From Sipunculus nudus (Eukaryota; Annelida; Sipuncula; Golfingiida; Sipunculidae): a stretch of 64,000 nucleotides of DNA. The notes beneath the pieces were generated by a model. That model did not search any database. It saw only the letters and a list, made by a program, of their open reading frames with translations, and was not told where the DNA came from. The stretch is from NCBI GenBank assembly GCA_026874595.1, contig CM049308.1, forward strand, positions 96,332,624-96,396,623, given 5' to 3'. The translations under genes and the position numbers were made by a program. Below are positions 24,065-32,624 of the stretch, one piece after another; the first letter of the stretch is position 1; each line of letters opens with the position of its first letter.

Positions 24065-27000
24065 TACCCTTATTGCCTCCCTTCCTCCCTCCATCCCATT
24101 CTGTTGACAGGTACTATAAACTAGATATATTAGCTATAAATGTTGATGCAATTTAGAAATGTGAATCAACTGAAATATTCACAATCACATGATGTATGTT
24201 ATACTGTAAATTTATAGTAACATTCGTAAACCTGGATAAAAATTATGTAATAAAAAAAGGAATAAATGCAAATATTGTTAATTTTTTATTGGCTCAGTAG
24301 AATGGGGAAAAAAATGATTTGCTTTGTTTGTCCATCTTTCTGTCTGTTTTAAATATTTAATGTTCATGAATAAACTTTTTTTAAGCACTGTTGAATTAAA
24401 TTTCATATCCTGTATTTATATGCAAGGGTGTTGTAACTCACTCTCACCATCCCCTTCTTCATCCCACTGAGGCTTTGCTCCTTGGCACTGTGAACAATAG
24501 TTCTATGGCTATAGCATAAAATTTAATAATTAAAGAAAATATCTGCAGAGAGACAGAGGCATTGTAACTCTGATGATAACACAACCCCCCCAATCAAGTC
24601 ATTGCACCTGTGGAGTGGGGACGTTATAGCAACTGTATACATATCATAAAATTGATAAAAAAAGTTTACCAAATAATTTGGATCTCATCAGACAAATGTG
24701 TAAACTGTTGAACTGTCAACAGCTTATCAAAAATGTAACCAATGGAAAGGCATGGTCAGATCTCAAATATTATTTGCAACATTTTCTTCAATCATATAAA
24801 CCAAACATGGCCCAGATTACCTCTTTCTCTCAAACTTTATCTACATTTCATCATATTTTTAATATTTTAACCTTCTAGGTGGTTCATTAATGTTGACCAT
24901 TTGTCCATAGGTACCTATGTACATGCCAGAAATTATGTCAATATTGTGTAATATGTAGACGTGAGGGTCATCAAGATAATGTACCTTGTCAAGACCGATC
25001 TTGTCAAGATATCATGTCACACAGTCACAAATTCATAAATCCCCTCATCAGCATAGTTAATCATAACCTTGTATCTGTCAAATTGAAAGCTTGCAGTTTT
25101 CCATACACTATAGTTCCTTCATCAAATAGCCTTATCATCATTATACCACTGCTTAGTATACTGTCATTGCATTCATATTTGCTCAAATAAATTGTTTTTT
25201 TTTTACCCCTCCCAAATAAATAAAAAATAAACCACTATATTTTACTCCATATTAATCCATCAGTCAGATTATTTCATATATCATTTACTCACATATTACA
25301 TTATATTCCTTTATAAAAGCCCAACATGAACATGATATTCATAAGCTTTTTCTACTCAATATAGTATAACAATGGTGATACATTTATAGTCCAATCATGA
25401 TCAGCTGAGCGCCGTGACCCATGGGTCCCTTGTTTCTCTGCAGGTATTAAGCTGTTTGTGTGCCTGATCTGAACACCATCTTCATTCATTGTTCCTATGT
25501 TTTGTCTCTGTAGGTATTAAGCCATTTGTGTGCCTGATCTGTAACACCACCTTCACCAGACAACACAGTTTGAACTATCACATGCTGATCCACAACAACC
25601 AGAGTAGGTTCACATGTAAGGAGTGTGGCCGCAAGTTCCGTCATCCAAGTCACTTCAAGGTCAGTCTTAATGTCTTCCATCAGTGTCTCTATTTCCACAT
25701 CATTTCCAGGTACACTATGACCTAAATATGATTAACAATGAACAGTGGCACTAAGATATGTATGTCATTGTGGTATATGTTTAAGGACAGACATTCTAGA
25801 GCTTGACAGAGAATCCACGAAAACATCAAACATTTCCAAATATGTTGAGATGCATTAAGGTGAGAATTCTTAGCTCAGATGACTATAAGTCATCTGAGCT
25901 ATAGTCATGGTCCTTTGTCCGTCGGCTGTCCGTCCGTCCTTCCGTCCATCAGTCCGTTAAACTGGCACATTTTGAAACCGTTGGACCTACAAATCTGAAA
26001 TTCGGCATACCTTTAGATACCCCCAAAATCTCCTACCATACCGAAAATTGGGTTACTAGGACTTCGTTCCTTCGAATTATTAAGGAAAAACCTCTGTTTT
26101 CCATTAAAAACCCATTGTTACACTTCAAGACTGCCTAATATCAAAACCACTGACCTGATATTTATCATTTTTAACATATTAATTGCTCTATATATTTACT
26201 ATGTACATACCAGAAATTAGTTCAATATTTTTTAAATTCTTGAAGTAATGGGTGCGAACATAATGCACTTTGTAAAAATTCAGGAAATATATTTACTCCC
26301 TTAACATGAGAATTGCTGAAGCTAGAAATTTTTTTTTCAGGTATATAACTGTATTTAATCAAGATTCAATTGTATACCCAAAATTAGATCTGAATTTTTC
26401 AATTTTTTTAAGTTTTTAGCATAAATATAAAATTAGTACCTTAAATTTTTCTGAGATTTGACCATGGCACATTTTATTCCTGTAACTGCTGTGGATTTAA
26501 TTTTCACAGCATGTTACCACAAGCATTTCATCTGTTAACATCTGAAATTTGAAACCAGTTGATCAAAAATTGTAGATTTTATTCAAGTTTTCAAGCATAA
26601 TGTAAAGTATTGTTTAGATCAAGCAAGTGTTATGCAGTTTGCTAGAGCTCAGCTCCCCAGCTTCCCAGCCCAGCTCTCAGCTCCCAAAATTTGGCATACA
26701 GTTAGATGTCCCCCAAACCCCCTACTATACCAAAAGTATGGTCACTAGAACTTCATTCCATTGAGATATTAAGAAAAAACTTCAGTTTTCAATTAAAAAC
26801 CAACTGTTACACTTCAACACTGCCTAATATCAAAACAACTGATCTGACTTTGATCATATATATTATACATGTTCTTCTATTCATACTCTGTACACATGCC
26901 AGAATTGATGTCAGTATTGCAAAATTGTTTTAAGTTATGGGAGTAAACATAATGCACTTTGTAAAAAATCAAGAAAAATATTTACTCCCTTAACATGAGA

Positions 27001-30000
27001 ATTGCTGAAGCTAGAGATTTTTTGTCATGGATTTAACATTATTTGATCAATATTCAGTTGTATACCAAAAATTAGTTCTGAATTTTTCAAATTTTACAAG
27101 TTATTAGCATAAATATAAAATTGATACCTTAAATTTTGCCTAACTTTGACCATGGCATGTTTGTTTTCTGTAAGCACTGTTGATATAATTTTCATATCAT
27201 GCAGAAATAAAGATTTCAGCTTGTTAGTTTTGAAAGTTGAAAGAAACTGGCCAAAAAACTGTAGCTTTTATTATAGTTTTTATGAGACCATGTCAGCCCC
27301 TAGGCTCTACCAAGTCCCTCTTCAGTCACCTGTTTGTCCTCTAGTTGACCTCTCAGGCCAATTATGCACGCTTGAGGCGGGCCATATACTTACTGGCCAT
27401 AGCTTATGGCTGGCCTTAGTAGATTCAGGTGTCCAACCCAACTCACCTATTAGTTGTGTAGACCAACAGCATAACAATAAACAATAAATAAATATATTGA
27501 CAAATAAATAAATCCATGACAATAAATAAATTTTTATAGGTCTATAATAACAACTATAAAAAATCAGTAGAAAAGTAATTTGATAGTTAATGAGTAACAG
27601 GGAATTACCTTCCAATTACTGATGTTTTATGGATTTTGTATGGATGGATGAAAATGTATTCCAAATAACACCATTGAGTCACCTATGGTATTTTTCTTTT
27701 CAATTTTAATGATAAAAAAAAAAAAATCAAATTATCTTGTTCTATACTATTAGGGATTATGTGAAGGAAATTAATGATAGACAGATGCAGTTGATAATAT
27801 TAATCTAAATTTCCAGGTCTTTTCCAAGTGTTTGCACTTGTTAATTTATATTTATTTTAAAATTTAAAAAAATTTAAATATTTCAACATTTTTAAATTTT
27901 ACTCAGACAAGTACTTAATAAAGATGTCAATATGTTTCACTAATGACATTAAGACACGTGGCTGTAACAGCTGTCACAAGACTATATAAATAATCAAAAT
28001 TTATATTACTGGTTCCAATATTTCAGTTAATAAAATTTAACTTGCCCATCTCTAGTTTTCTCCTTGTATAAATTTAAAGGGTATTCTTATCCTTGGGTTA
28101 TTTTTTACACATATAATGGTTTCATAGCTGAGATTACTTCAAATTTTTTTCTGATACATTTCTTTTTAATAAAAAAATATTAATATGATAAAAAATCAGA
28201 TCTTAGACAAGTTCTCATTATGATTTCTGTAATGTTTATAATTGTCATAAGAATCTTGCTATGTCTAGTTTGTAGATTGATGTGAAAGTAGTCCAAAGTA
28301 AATATATTTTTTTAATATAAATAAAATTCATTAAACCAGGTACATATTTTCTTTATTTAAATTTGTGATATTTGTTATTCTGGATTTTCAAGAACTTTTG
28401 TTTGGCTGAAACTGAATAAATACCAGACATGATGAAGTACTTTGCAAATGTATTTGAATGTAAATATGAATATGTACTCCATAAGTTCATGCATAAGGAT
28501 TGGAATACAGGTAAAAATGAAAGTATTTGAATACAAATGCATTCATGAATATATTCTATAATATTATTTTAATAATCACTTATTTTGATAATATTATTAA
28601 AAAATCTTTGATGAAAAAAAAATGATACTGTTATCATATTTATTTTAAATCATATTTGACACAATATTTGTTATTAATTTTTAATAAATAGTTTAACTTT
28701 TCAAATAATTCTGCTGCAATGTAGGTAAAGTTTTATGGCCAAGTCAAAACCTGTGTGATAATAGCACACCATTTCCAACTGTAAACTAGAATACGGGTAG
28801 TCAACAAGCGACTACGTGTATCCACCTAAATCAGAGTGGAACGGGTGAAGTGAGGCCTGGATTGAGTGGCAAGGGGAAATAGAGTGAGATGTGTTGCATA
28901 TTAGCATGGATGTCTGCAGCCGAAATGTGTATGTAGGTTGCGCCACCTACCACAAATCCAGAAAGCTGTCCAAGTTGTATACATATGCAAAATTTTAGGC
29001 AAAAGGTCAAACCACTACATGTATATGAGTGATTTTATCCCACAGCAGACAAACAGAAGGACTTCTGCAAAAATGTTGGCAGGTGGCGCCACCAATTATG
29101 TGTATGATTAAGAGCTATGTGAGATCTATACACATGCAAATTTTCAGGGGGATATGTCCACCAGTCCTGAGATATAAGCCTGCATGTCTGCAGCATTAAC
29201 ATAAATGTAGGTGGCGCCACCTGCCAAAAAATCAACATAGCTGTCCAGGATGTATAAACCTGCAAAATTTTAGGCAGTTATGTCAAACCACTACAGAGAT
29301 ATGAGTGATTTTAGCCCACGGCAGACAAACAGATGGATGCTGTGTAAAAATGGTTGCAGGTGGCCCCTCCAGTTTTGTGTATGATAAAGAGCTGTGTGAG
29401 ATCTATACACATGCAAAATTTTGGCCCAAACGGTCGAACAGTTCCCGAGATATGAGCTGGGATGTCTGCAGCGTAAACTAGAATGTGGGTGGCGCCACCT
29501 GTCATAAAATCAACATAGCTGTCCTGGATGTATTAACTGCAAAATTTTAGGCAGATATGTCAAACCACTGCCGAGATATGAGTGATATTATCCCTCGGCA
29601 GACAAACAGATGGACGATGTGCAAAAATGGTTGCAGGTGGCGCCACCATTTTTGGTGTATGTTATAAAGCTATCCAAGGGCTACATTTGTACAAAGTTTT
29701 TTTCCTGATCGGTCAAACGGTTCCCGAGATATGTGAGTTTATGTATGGAAACAGACGCACAAATGGACGCTGGGCAGAGAGGAAAGGTCAGAGGTCAAAA
29801 CAAAATTGGGGCACAGCAGTTCACATGTGACCCAAACATAATCCTGGGTTTCGTAAAATTCCTTATAGCGGTTATGGAGGAGTTCTCCGGAAACCTACGC
29901 GGCGGCAGTGGCATGCAACCGAAAACATAGTATCCGCAAAACTCTGTTTTGGCGGATACAGTAATATAAATGATATCAGTCCTTTTCCCTGTCTCAAAGG

Positions 30001-30811
30001 GTATTATCAAAATCTTACATAACTTGAGTTAAACACTGTCAACTCATAATAGAGCTTATGTTACCACACAAAACCAGCCTTTGCCTACCTCCTCTTCCAA
30101 AGCATATTTTGTGATCATATATAACAGCTGAGCGCCATGACCCATGGGTCCCTTGTTTAAGCCAATTAGAACTGGCAGCTCTTTTCAAGTGATGATGAAA
30201 CTGATTTATTGATTTGTCTTCTGGTACATCACAGAACAGTGTGTACATTTCAGTCAGAACAGTGTACATTTCAGTCAGAACAGTGTGTATATTTCAGTCA
30301 GAACAGTATGTACATTTCAGTCAGAACAGTGTACATTTCAGTCAGAACAGTATGTACATTTCAGTCAGAACAGTGTGTACATTTCAGTCAGAACAGTGTG
30401 TATATTTCAGTCAGAATCATTGCTTATTTACAGGAGCACCTGAGAAGACACACAGGGGAGACACCATTCCAGTGCCCGGACTGTTCCATGTACTTCAAAA
30501 CCAGGAACACATACAAACGACACCTGAAAACCAGACATAGAAAACTACTCACGGCTGCGGGGATCACACCCATGAACGATGACGACCCTGACAGTTCACC
30601 CACGGGAGAGAGCATCAGTGGAGACACCACCAATGACACTGATGATGGTCAGAGTCAACTGGAGGTCATGCAAGGTCACATTCAGCATCATCAAGGACAT
30701 TTGAAATTGTTACCCTCGGCAAGTGTGAGTCAGGGGACCATGTATGGTCCGGGAGCTCTGACTCAGGCTCTGCTACATGCACAGAAAATGGCCCAGGAGG
30801 ACGTGGGCTGA
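10850..30811 (+). CDS. C2H2 zinc-finger gene, nine visible coding exons
   Basis: Nine exons with consistent phases join as 10850-11016, 11567-11822, 12147-12206, 13605-14044, 14636-15002, 15316-15467, 17435-17573, 25514-25659 and 30434-30811. The product has a conserved-looking N-terminal region (exon 2), a basic KRRKR patch, a long charged low-complexity middle and four C-terminal C2H2 fingers, the last three tightly spaced with an HTGE linker. It is probably a nuclear DNA-binding regulator. The first visible exon starts two bases into a codon, so at least one 5' exon with the start codon is missing. I do not recognise an orthologue. A protein search with exons 2 and 5 would name the family. 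The introns are full of tandem arrays and mobile repeats. Confidence 0.9.
11017..11566 (+). other. Intron with decayed repeat end and AT microsatellite
   Basis: A degenerate 5' terminus of the dispersed repeat (TTTAGCTCAGCTGAAAGTCA) lies at about 11050. An AT run at 11532-11551 sits 15 bp upstream of the next acceptor. Nothing else is recognised. Confidence 0.55.
11567..11822 (+). CDS. Zinc-finger gene, exon 2 (unrecognised conserved-looking region)
   Basis: The acceptor is CTTTTCCAG and the donor G|GTGAAT. The exon encodes about 85 residues: a leucine-rich LSLDLLNLSQVRQLTDKQLL segment, then a cysteine cluster (YTCTCYLLPGKC), then an Ala/Arg/Leu/His helix (ARAQVLEHLHQHLRML). Cysteines spaced two and seven apart followed by histidines (HLHQH) suggest a possible metal-binding fold that is not a classical C2H2 finger. 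It ends one base into a codon. The codon quality and clean frame make it the best probe for finding homologues. Confidence 0.9.
12050..12136 (+). repeat. Short tandem repeat ending just before an acceptor
   Basis: About three and a half imperfect units of CATGCAAGTCATGTGATCTT end about 10 bp before the acceptor of the next exon (exon start 12147). Confidence 0.75.
12147..12206 (+). CDS. Zinc-finger gene, exon 3 (basic patch)
   Basis: The acceptor TTTTGCTTCAG and donor G|GTAAGG bound 60 bases. The product reads DNVGEPFVAEPLAKRRKRLA. KRRKR is a classical monopartite nuclear localisation type sequence. Both flanking introns are phase 1, so this exon could be skipped without shifting the frame. 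Confidence 0.85.
12207..13157 (+). other. Intron, no further feature recognised before the 36-bp array
   Basis: AT-rich sequence with short chance open frames only. A TATATATATA run lies at about 12267-12277. Confidence 0.5.
13158..13546 (+). repeat. 36-bp minisatellite, about 11 units
   Basis: The unit contains AAGTCACTGACACAGTGCCA followed by CCAGCAAGTAACACAC. Some copies are shortened by loss of CTGACA or of the AAA. It ends about 58 bp upstream of the acceptor of the exon at 13605. Confidence 0.95.
13605..14044 (+). CDS. Zinc-finger gene, exon 4 (basic, low-complexity)
   Basis: The acceptor is TTTTTTGCAG and the donor ATG|GTGAGG. This longest exon (440 bases) encodes a Ser/Arg/Lys/Glu-rich, probably disordered segment with SPPSR, SPKSMSPYDS, a KRRIAKRMAEKHALKKG basic helix and an EEGREE acidic patch, ending NKENEQLITDLLRRSQPNM. 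The basic helix could be a second nuclear import signal or DNA contact. Phase in matches exon 3 (G plus CT gives Ala) and it ends on a codon boundary. Confidence 0.9.
14045..14635 (+). other. Intron, nothing recognised
   Basis: AT-rich with no array, terminal inverted repeat or open exon-like frame. Confidence 0.5.
14636..15002 (+). CDS. Zinc-finger gene, exon 5
   Basis: The acceptor is ATGTTCTTCAG and the donor C|GTGAGT. The frame begins DHCYTTIFGKKDGIEHMYNK, then an acidic DDNEDMQDMDE run, then RDIVFLPSAVVQNRMLSVEL and an acidic tail (ESQIFVESEDQ). No known domain is recognised. The start HCYTTIFGKKDGIEH looks structured. The exon ends one base into a codon, completed by the next exon as CGA (Arg). 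Confidence 0.9.
14970..15215 (+). repeat. 82-bp tandem triplication of the exon 5 donor region
   Basis: CCAGTGATCAAGGTCAC at 14979 and the following donor region recur at 15061 and 15144 with spacing 82 and 83 bp. The real donor GTGAGTCATG becomes ATGAGTC in both extra copies, which removes the GT. The repeat therefore spans the exon-intron boundary. Confidence 0.8.
15316..15467 (+). CDS. Zinc-finger gene, exon 6
   Basis: The acceptor is TTAATTGATCAG and the donor AGG|GTGAGT. It encodes RPYPPMPKSDLAKRGKMPIP and then EEVYISSDEEMQVAQQ, a Pro/Lys-rich then acidic linker ahead of the first finger; YISSDEE resembles a casein-kinase-2 site (inference). Phases agree with both neighbours. Confidence 0.88.
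15468..16125 (+). repeat. Degenerate repeats resembling the exon 6 donor region
   Basis: GGGTGAGTACCGCAGGTATT at the true donor is echoed with changes (GAGTACC, then 8-10 bases, then a G-rich stretch and GTGAGTA) at about 15510, 15597, 15640, 15723, 15743 and 16007. It appears to be an old tandem duplication of the donor side, later interrupted by the SINE. Confidence 0.55.
15760..16003 (+). mobile_element. tRNA-derived SINE
   Basis: An RNA polymerase III A-box-like GCTGAGTGGTAAAACG at 15773 and a B box GGGTTCGATCC at 15812-15822 form the tRNA-like head. A body with CTGGGTACTCCATTTTCCTC follows, and the 3' end is AATAAATAAAGTTCATAAA. Internal promoter plus body plus A-rich tail is the SINE layout. 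The target duplication is not clear. Confidence 0.82.
16126..16980 (+). repeat. 40-bp minisatellite, about 21 units
   Basis: The unit contains TGTCTAGAGTGGGAGAGTGT followed by CTTTAGCATTAAGGGGTGAG, with frequent substitutions and small indels. GAGTGGGAGA also occurs at the end of exon 6, so the array may share an origin with that junction. Confidence 0.93.
17435..17573 (+). CDS. Zinc-finger gene, exon 7 (finger 1)
   Basis: The acceptor is TTTGCCTATTGTAG and the donor G|GTAAGT. After a basic MKYIRELRGKKGE stretch comes CKICKDKAFTATATLMYHYR, then SH. The spacing is C-x2-C-x13-H-x3-H, one residue longer than the usual finger, so this finger may be atypical. It ends in phase 1 to join the next exon (G plus GT gives Gly). 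Confidence 0.93.
17676..19524 (+). mobile_element. HINE-like dispersed repeat, copy 1
   Basis: The 5' end TTTTAGCTCAGCTGACTGTA, a 5' hairpin (AGCTCAG..CTGAGCT) and a TCCG-rich tract lead into several blocks containing GGATTTAATTTTCACAGCAT. It ends CAGCTGAGTGATGTGAACCA then TGGGTCCCTTGTTT, with the 3' palindrome damaged by mutation. It has no coding capacity. The 3' end abuts CTCTGTAG|GTATTAAG, a copy of the exon 8 acceptor. Confidence 0.8.
19525..22345 (+). repeat. 70-bp array made of a splice acceptor plus zinc-finger exon start, about 40 units
   Basis: Each unit holds TTTTCTCTCTGCAG, then TATTAAGCTGTTTGTGTGCC and TGATCTGTAACACCACCTTC, which is the first ~43 bases of the exon at 25514, then CTTTGTTCCTGTG. 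The first unit (19525) and a lone unit at 25436 keep the AG|GTATTAAG of the real junction. The amplified units have lost that G, so exon frame would be off by one if they were spliced. The last unit is decayed. Variants (GTGTGCC, GTGCACC, GTCTGCC; ATTGTTTC) are interspersed. Confidence 0.97.
22376..25435 (+). mobile_element. HINE-like dispersed repeat, copy 2
   Basis: The 5' end TTTTAGCTCAGCTGACTATA and the 3' end GATCAGCTGAGCGCCGTGAC then CCATGGGTCCCTTGTTT are intact. Internal modules starting at GTGGATTTAATTTTCACAGC-like sequence recur at about 22985, 23690 and 24387. One carries a CT microsatellite (23933-24063). It follows the 70-bp array and ends directly at an exon 8-like acceptor unit. 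The open frames inside are chance or CT-repeat frames. Confidence 0.85.
23933..24063 (+). repeat. CT-rich microsatellite inside copy 2
   Basis: Long runs of CT with CTTT and CC interruptions. The homologous module in copy 6 has a similar run at 55493-55620. Confidence 0.95.
25436..25513 (+). repeat. Isolated unit of the 70-bp acceptor/exon repeat
   Basis: CTCTGCAGGTATTAAGCTGT and on, with a deletion in the finger sequence (CTGATCTGAACACC). It lies between copy 2 and the true acceptor of exon 8. Confidence 0.85.
25514..25659 (+). CDS. Zinc-finger gene, exon 8 (finger 2 and first part of finger 3)
   Basis: The acceptor is TTTGTCTCTGTAG and the donor AAG|GTCAGT. Finger 2 is CLICNTTFTRQHSLNYHMLI followed by H, a canonical C-x2-C-x12-H-x3-H. 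After a short linker comes CKECGRKFRHPSHFK, the first two-thirds of finger 3, whose histidine half (EHLRRH) lies in exon 9. The split inside a finger and the phases agree with both neighbours. Confidence 0.95.
25870..30158 (+). mobile_element. HINE-like dispersed repeat, copy 3
   Basis: The 5' end is TTAGCTCAGATGACTATAAG with a long TCCG-type tract, and the 3' end is CAGCTGAGCGCCATGACCCA then TGGGTCCCTTGTTT. At about 4.3 kb it is the longest copy without a LINE inside. Its right part (28740-29960) holds an unrelated-looking repeat with GGTGGCGCCACC palindromes, perhaps another element inserted in it. Confidence 0.8.
28900..29780 (+). repeat. About 278-bp tandem repeat with GGTGGCGCCACC palindromes
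   Basis: The perfect palindrome GGTGGCGCCACC occurs at 29082, 29210, 29488 and 29636, with decayed versions near 28937 and 29358. Flanking phrases (CAGACAAACAGATGGA, GCAAAATTTTAGGC, GAGATATGAG) recur with a period near 278 bp, and each unit has two related halves. Confidence 0.85.
30227..30416 (+). repeat. 21/23-bp minisatellite, about 8 units
   Basis: The unit is GAACAGTGTGTACATTTCAG plus TCA, or two bases shorter. Each unit contains an acceptor-like ATTTCAG. It ends 18 bp before the acceptor of exon 9. Confidence 0.95.
30434..30811 (+). CDS. Zinc-finger gene, last exon (rest of finger 3, finger 4, C-terminus)
   Basis: The acceptor is TTATTTACAG and the stop TGA ends at 30811. It reads EHLRRHTGETPFQ, completing finger 3 with a classical linker, then finger 4 CPDCSMYFKTRNTYKRHLK followed by TRH (C-x2-C-x12-H-x4-H). 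The C-terminal 100 residues are acidic and Ser/Gln/His-rich (PMNDDDPDSSPTGE, MQGHIQHHQGHLK), ending QALLHAQKMAQEDVG, and are likely disordered. Confidence 0.95.
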   Translation, partial: EHLRRHTGETPFQCPDCSMYFKTRNTYKRHLKTRHRKLLTAAGITPMNDDDPDSSPTGESISGDTTNDTDDGQSQLEVMQGHIQHHQGHLKLLPSASVSQGTMYGPGALTQALLHAQKMAQEDVG

Positions 30812-30995
30812 TGGAGCCGGTTTTATGTTTAGATGATGAGCAGAGATTAATACCATTGTATGCTGTGTGATGCTATTAAATTGGACATGGATTTTCAAGA
30901 ATATAGAATGTATCTATTGTGAGATAAAGAAGTAGTTGGTAAGAACATTCCTTTTGTCTAGCTGGGTAAACAAAGTTCTAGACAAAGACTTAGTA

Positions 30996-31001
30996 AATAA
31001 A
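30996..31001 (+). terminator. Candidate polyadenylation signal AATAAA
   Basis: AATAAA lies 185 bp after the stop codon, in GTAAATAAAGTTC, and is the first canonical signal downstream. Cleavage was not verified. Confidence 0.5.
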
Positions 31002-31203
31002 GTTCTGGTGCAAATTACTGAAACTCCATTCTATAATTAGGGGTTTCATTTTATATTCATTATATATTGGAAATGTGTTTGTTTTTTGAGTGATGTTTAG
31101 GTTCATGTTGGTGTGGAGTTGGTCACAGAAGAACGTGATCTGTTGACACGGAATGTTGATGGCTGGAATTGATACACACTACTGGCAGCTGTAAAATTGT
31201 GAT

Positions 31204-31290
31204 GCTTTAAGCTCAGATGACTAAGACAAAGTCACCTGTGCTATAGCCTTGACCAAGCATTTGATATTTGTCTGGAGGACGTCTGTTAGC
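31204..31290 (+). repeat. Decayed 5' end of the dispersed repeat
   Basis: GCTCAGATGACTAAGACAAA and CACCTGTGCTATAGCC are a mutated form of the 5' hairpin. No matching 3' end follows. Confidence 0.55.
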
Positions 31291-31832
31291 AGAAAATGTG
31301 TCAGAACTGTTTAAACTCCTGATTTTGAAGGTTCAAAAATTGATTTAGGCAAACCTTCTTAAATACCTGAATGGATCACTTTCAAAGCAATAATCTTGAA
31401 AACCCATTGCAACGTTTTAAAAAATCTCATATTTTAAGCACTTGGGCATTATTAATCAATTTTTTCCTATAGGGCCTTCAGTATATTATCTGGCTTTGCT
31501 AATAATTTCCAAGGTGTTATTGTATAAGGAATGGAAGTAACAATCTACATTAGAACAGAAGGAAATGGGTACAATTAATAATTTGTTGACGTTACAGGAT
31601 TTTTCACTTAGAATATTCAACTGCTTTAAGGTTCAGTCTTGAACTAAATTTACTTTAATGTATATTTCACTTGTGTGCAAGTTAAGTGACTAATAATGGT
31701 CATGTGCTTGTTTTAATCTGTACTTTATTGGCATATATCTTCCAAAACTGTGATACCGGGCAAACAAGTGTGACTCACAGTTGTTTAATTTCAATTCAGC
31801 TAGTCCATTTTAAATAAAAATACATAAAAAGG

Positions 31833-32376
31833 GTTGCCCTCATATTGTCCTGTGCTCGGTTGCCATCAAATTGTTGTGTGCTGGGTTGCCCTCATATTGT
31901 CCTGTACTTGGTTGCCCTCATATTGTCCTGTGCTGGGTTGCCCTCATATTGTCCTGTGCTGGGTTGCCTTCATCTTGTCCTGTGCTGGGTTGCCCTCATC
32001 TTGTCCTGTGCTCGGTTGCCCTCATCTTGTCCTTTGCTGGGTTGCCTTCATATTGTTCTGTGCTCGGTTGCCCTCATACTGTCCTGTACTTGTTTGCCCT
32101 CATATTGTTCTATACTTGGTTGCCCTCATATTGTCCTGTGCTGGGTTGCCATCATATTGTCCTGTACTTGGTTGCCCTCATATGGTTCTATACTTGGTTG
32201 CCCTCATATTGTTGTGTGCTGGGTTGCCTTCATATTGTTCTGTGCTAGGTTGCCCTCATATTGTCCTGTGCTGGGTTGCCTTCATCTTGTCCTGTGCTGG
32301 GTTGCCCTCATATTGTCCTGTGCTGGGTTGCCCTCATATTGTTGTGTGCTGGGTTGCCTTCATATTGTTCTGTGCC
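31833..32376 (+). repeat. 26-bp minisatellite, segment 1
   Basis: The unit is GGGTTGCCCTCATATTGTCC plus TGTGCT, about 20 copies with frequent ATATTG/ATCTTG, TGTGCT/TGTACT and CCCTCA/CCTTCA changes. Since 26 is not a multiple of three but has no stop in any frame, three overlapping open frames appear. They are not genes. Confidence 0.96.
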
Positions 32377-32449
32377 AGGTTTAATTTCAATTCAGCTAGT
32401 CCATTTTAAATAAAAGTACATAAAAGGCACCTCTTTCTCATGAGAACTG
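32377..32449 (+). repeat. Duplicated array flank inside the 26-bp minisatellite
   Basis: TTTAATTTCAATTCAGCTAG and TCCATTTTAAATAAAA followed by TACATAAAA match the flank at 31785-31832 almost exactly, showing a larger duplication of flank plus array. Confidence 0.85.
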
Positions 32450-32624
32450 CTGGGTTGCCCTCATATTGTCCTGTGCTGGGTTGCCCTCATATTAACCTCT
32501 GTTGGGTTGCCCTCATATTGTCCTATGCTGGGTTGCCCTCATCTTGTCCTGTGCTGGGTTGCCCTCATCTAGTCCTGTGCTGGGTTGCCCTCATGTTGTC
32601 CTGTGCTCGGTTGCCCTCATATTG
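32450..32624 (+). repeat. 26-bp minisatellite, segment 2
   Basis: About seven units of the same repeat, cut at CCCTCATATTG by copy 4 of the dispersed repeat. Confidence 0.95.

Noticed and set aside
23805-24156. Ser/Leu-rich frames around 24 kb
   Set aside because: Translations of a CT microsatellite inside the dispersed repeat.
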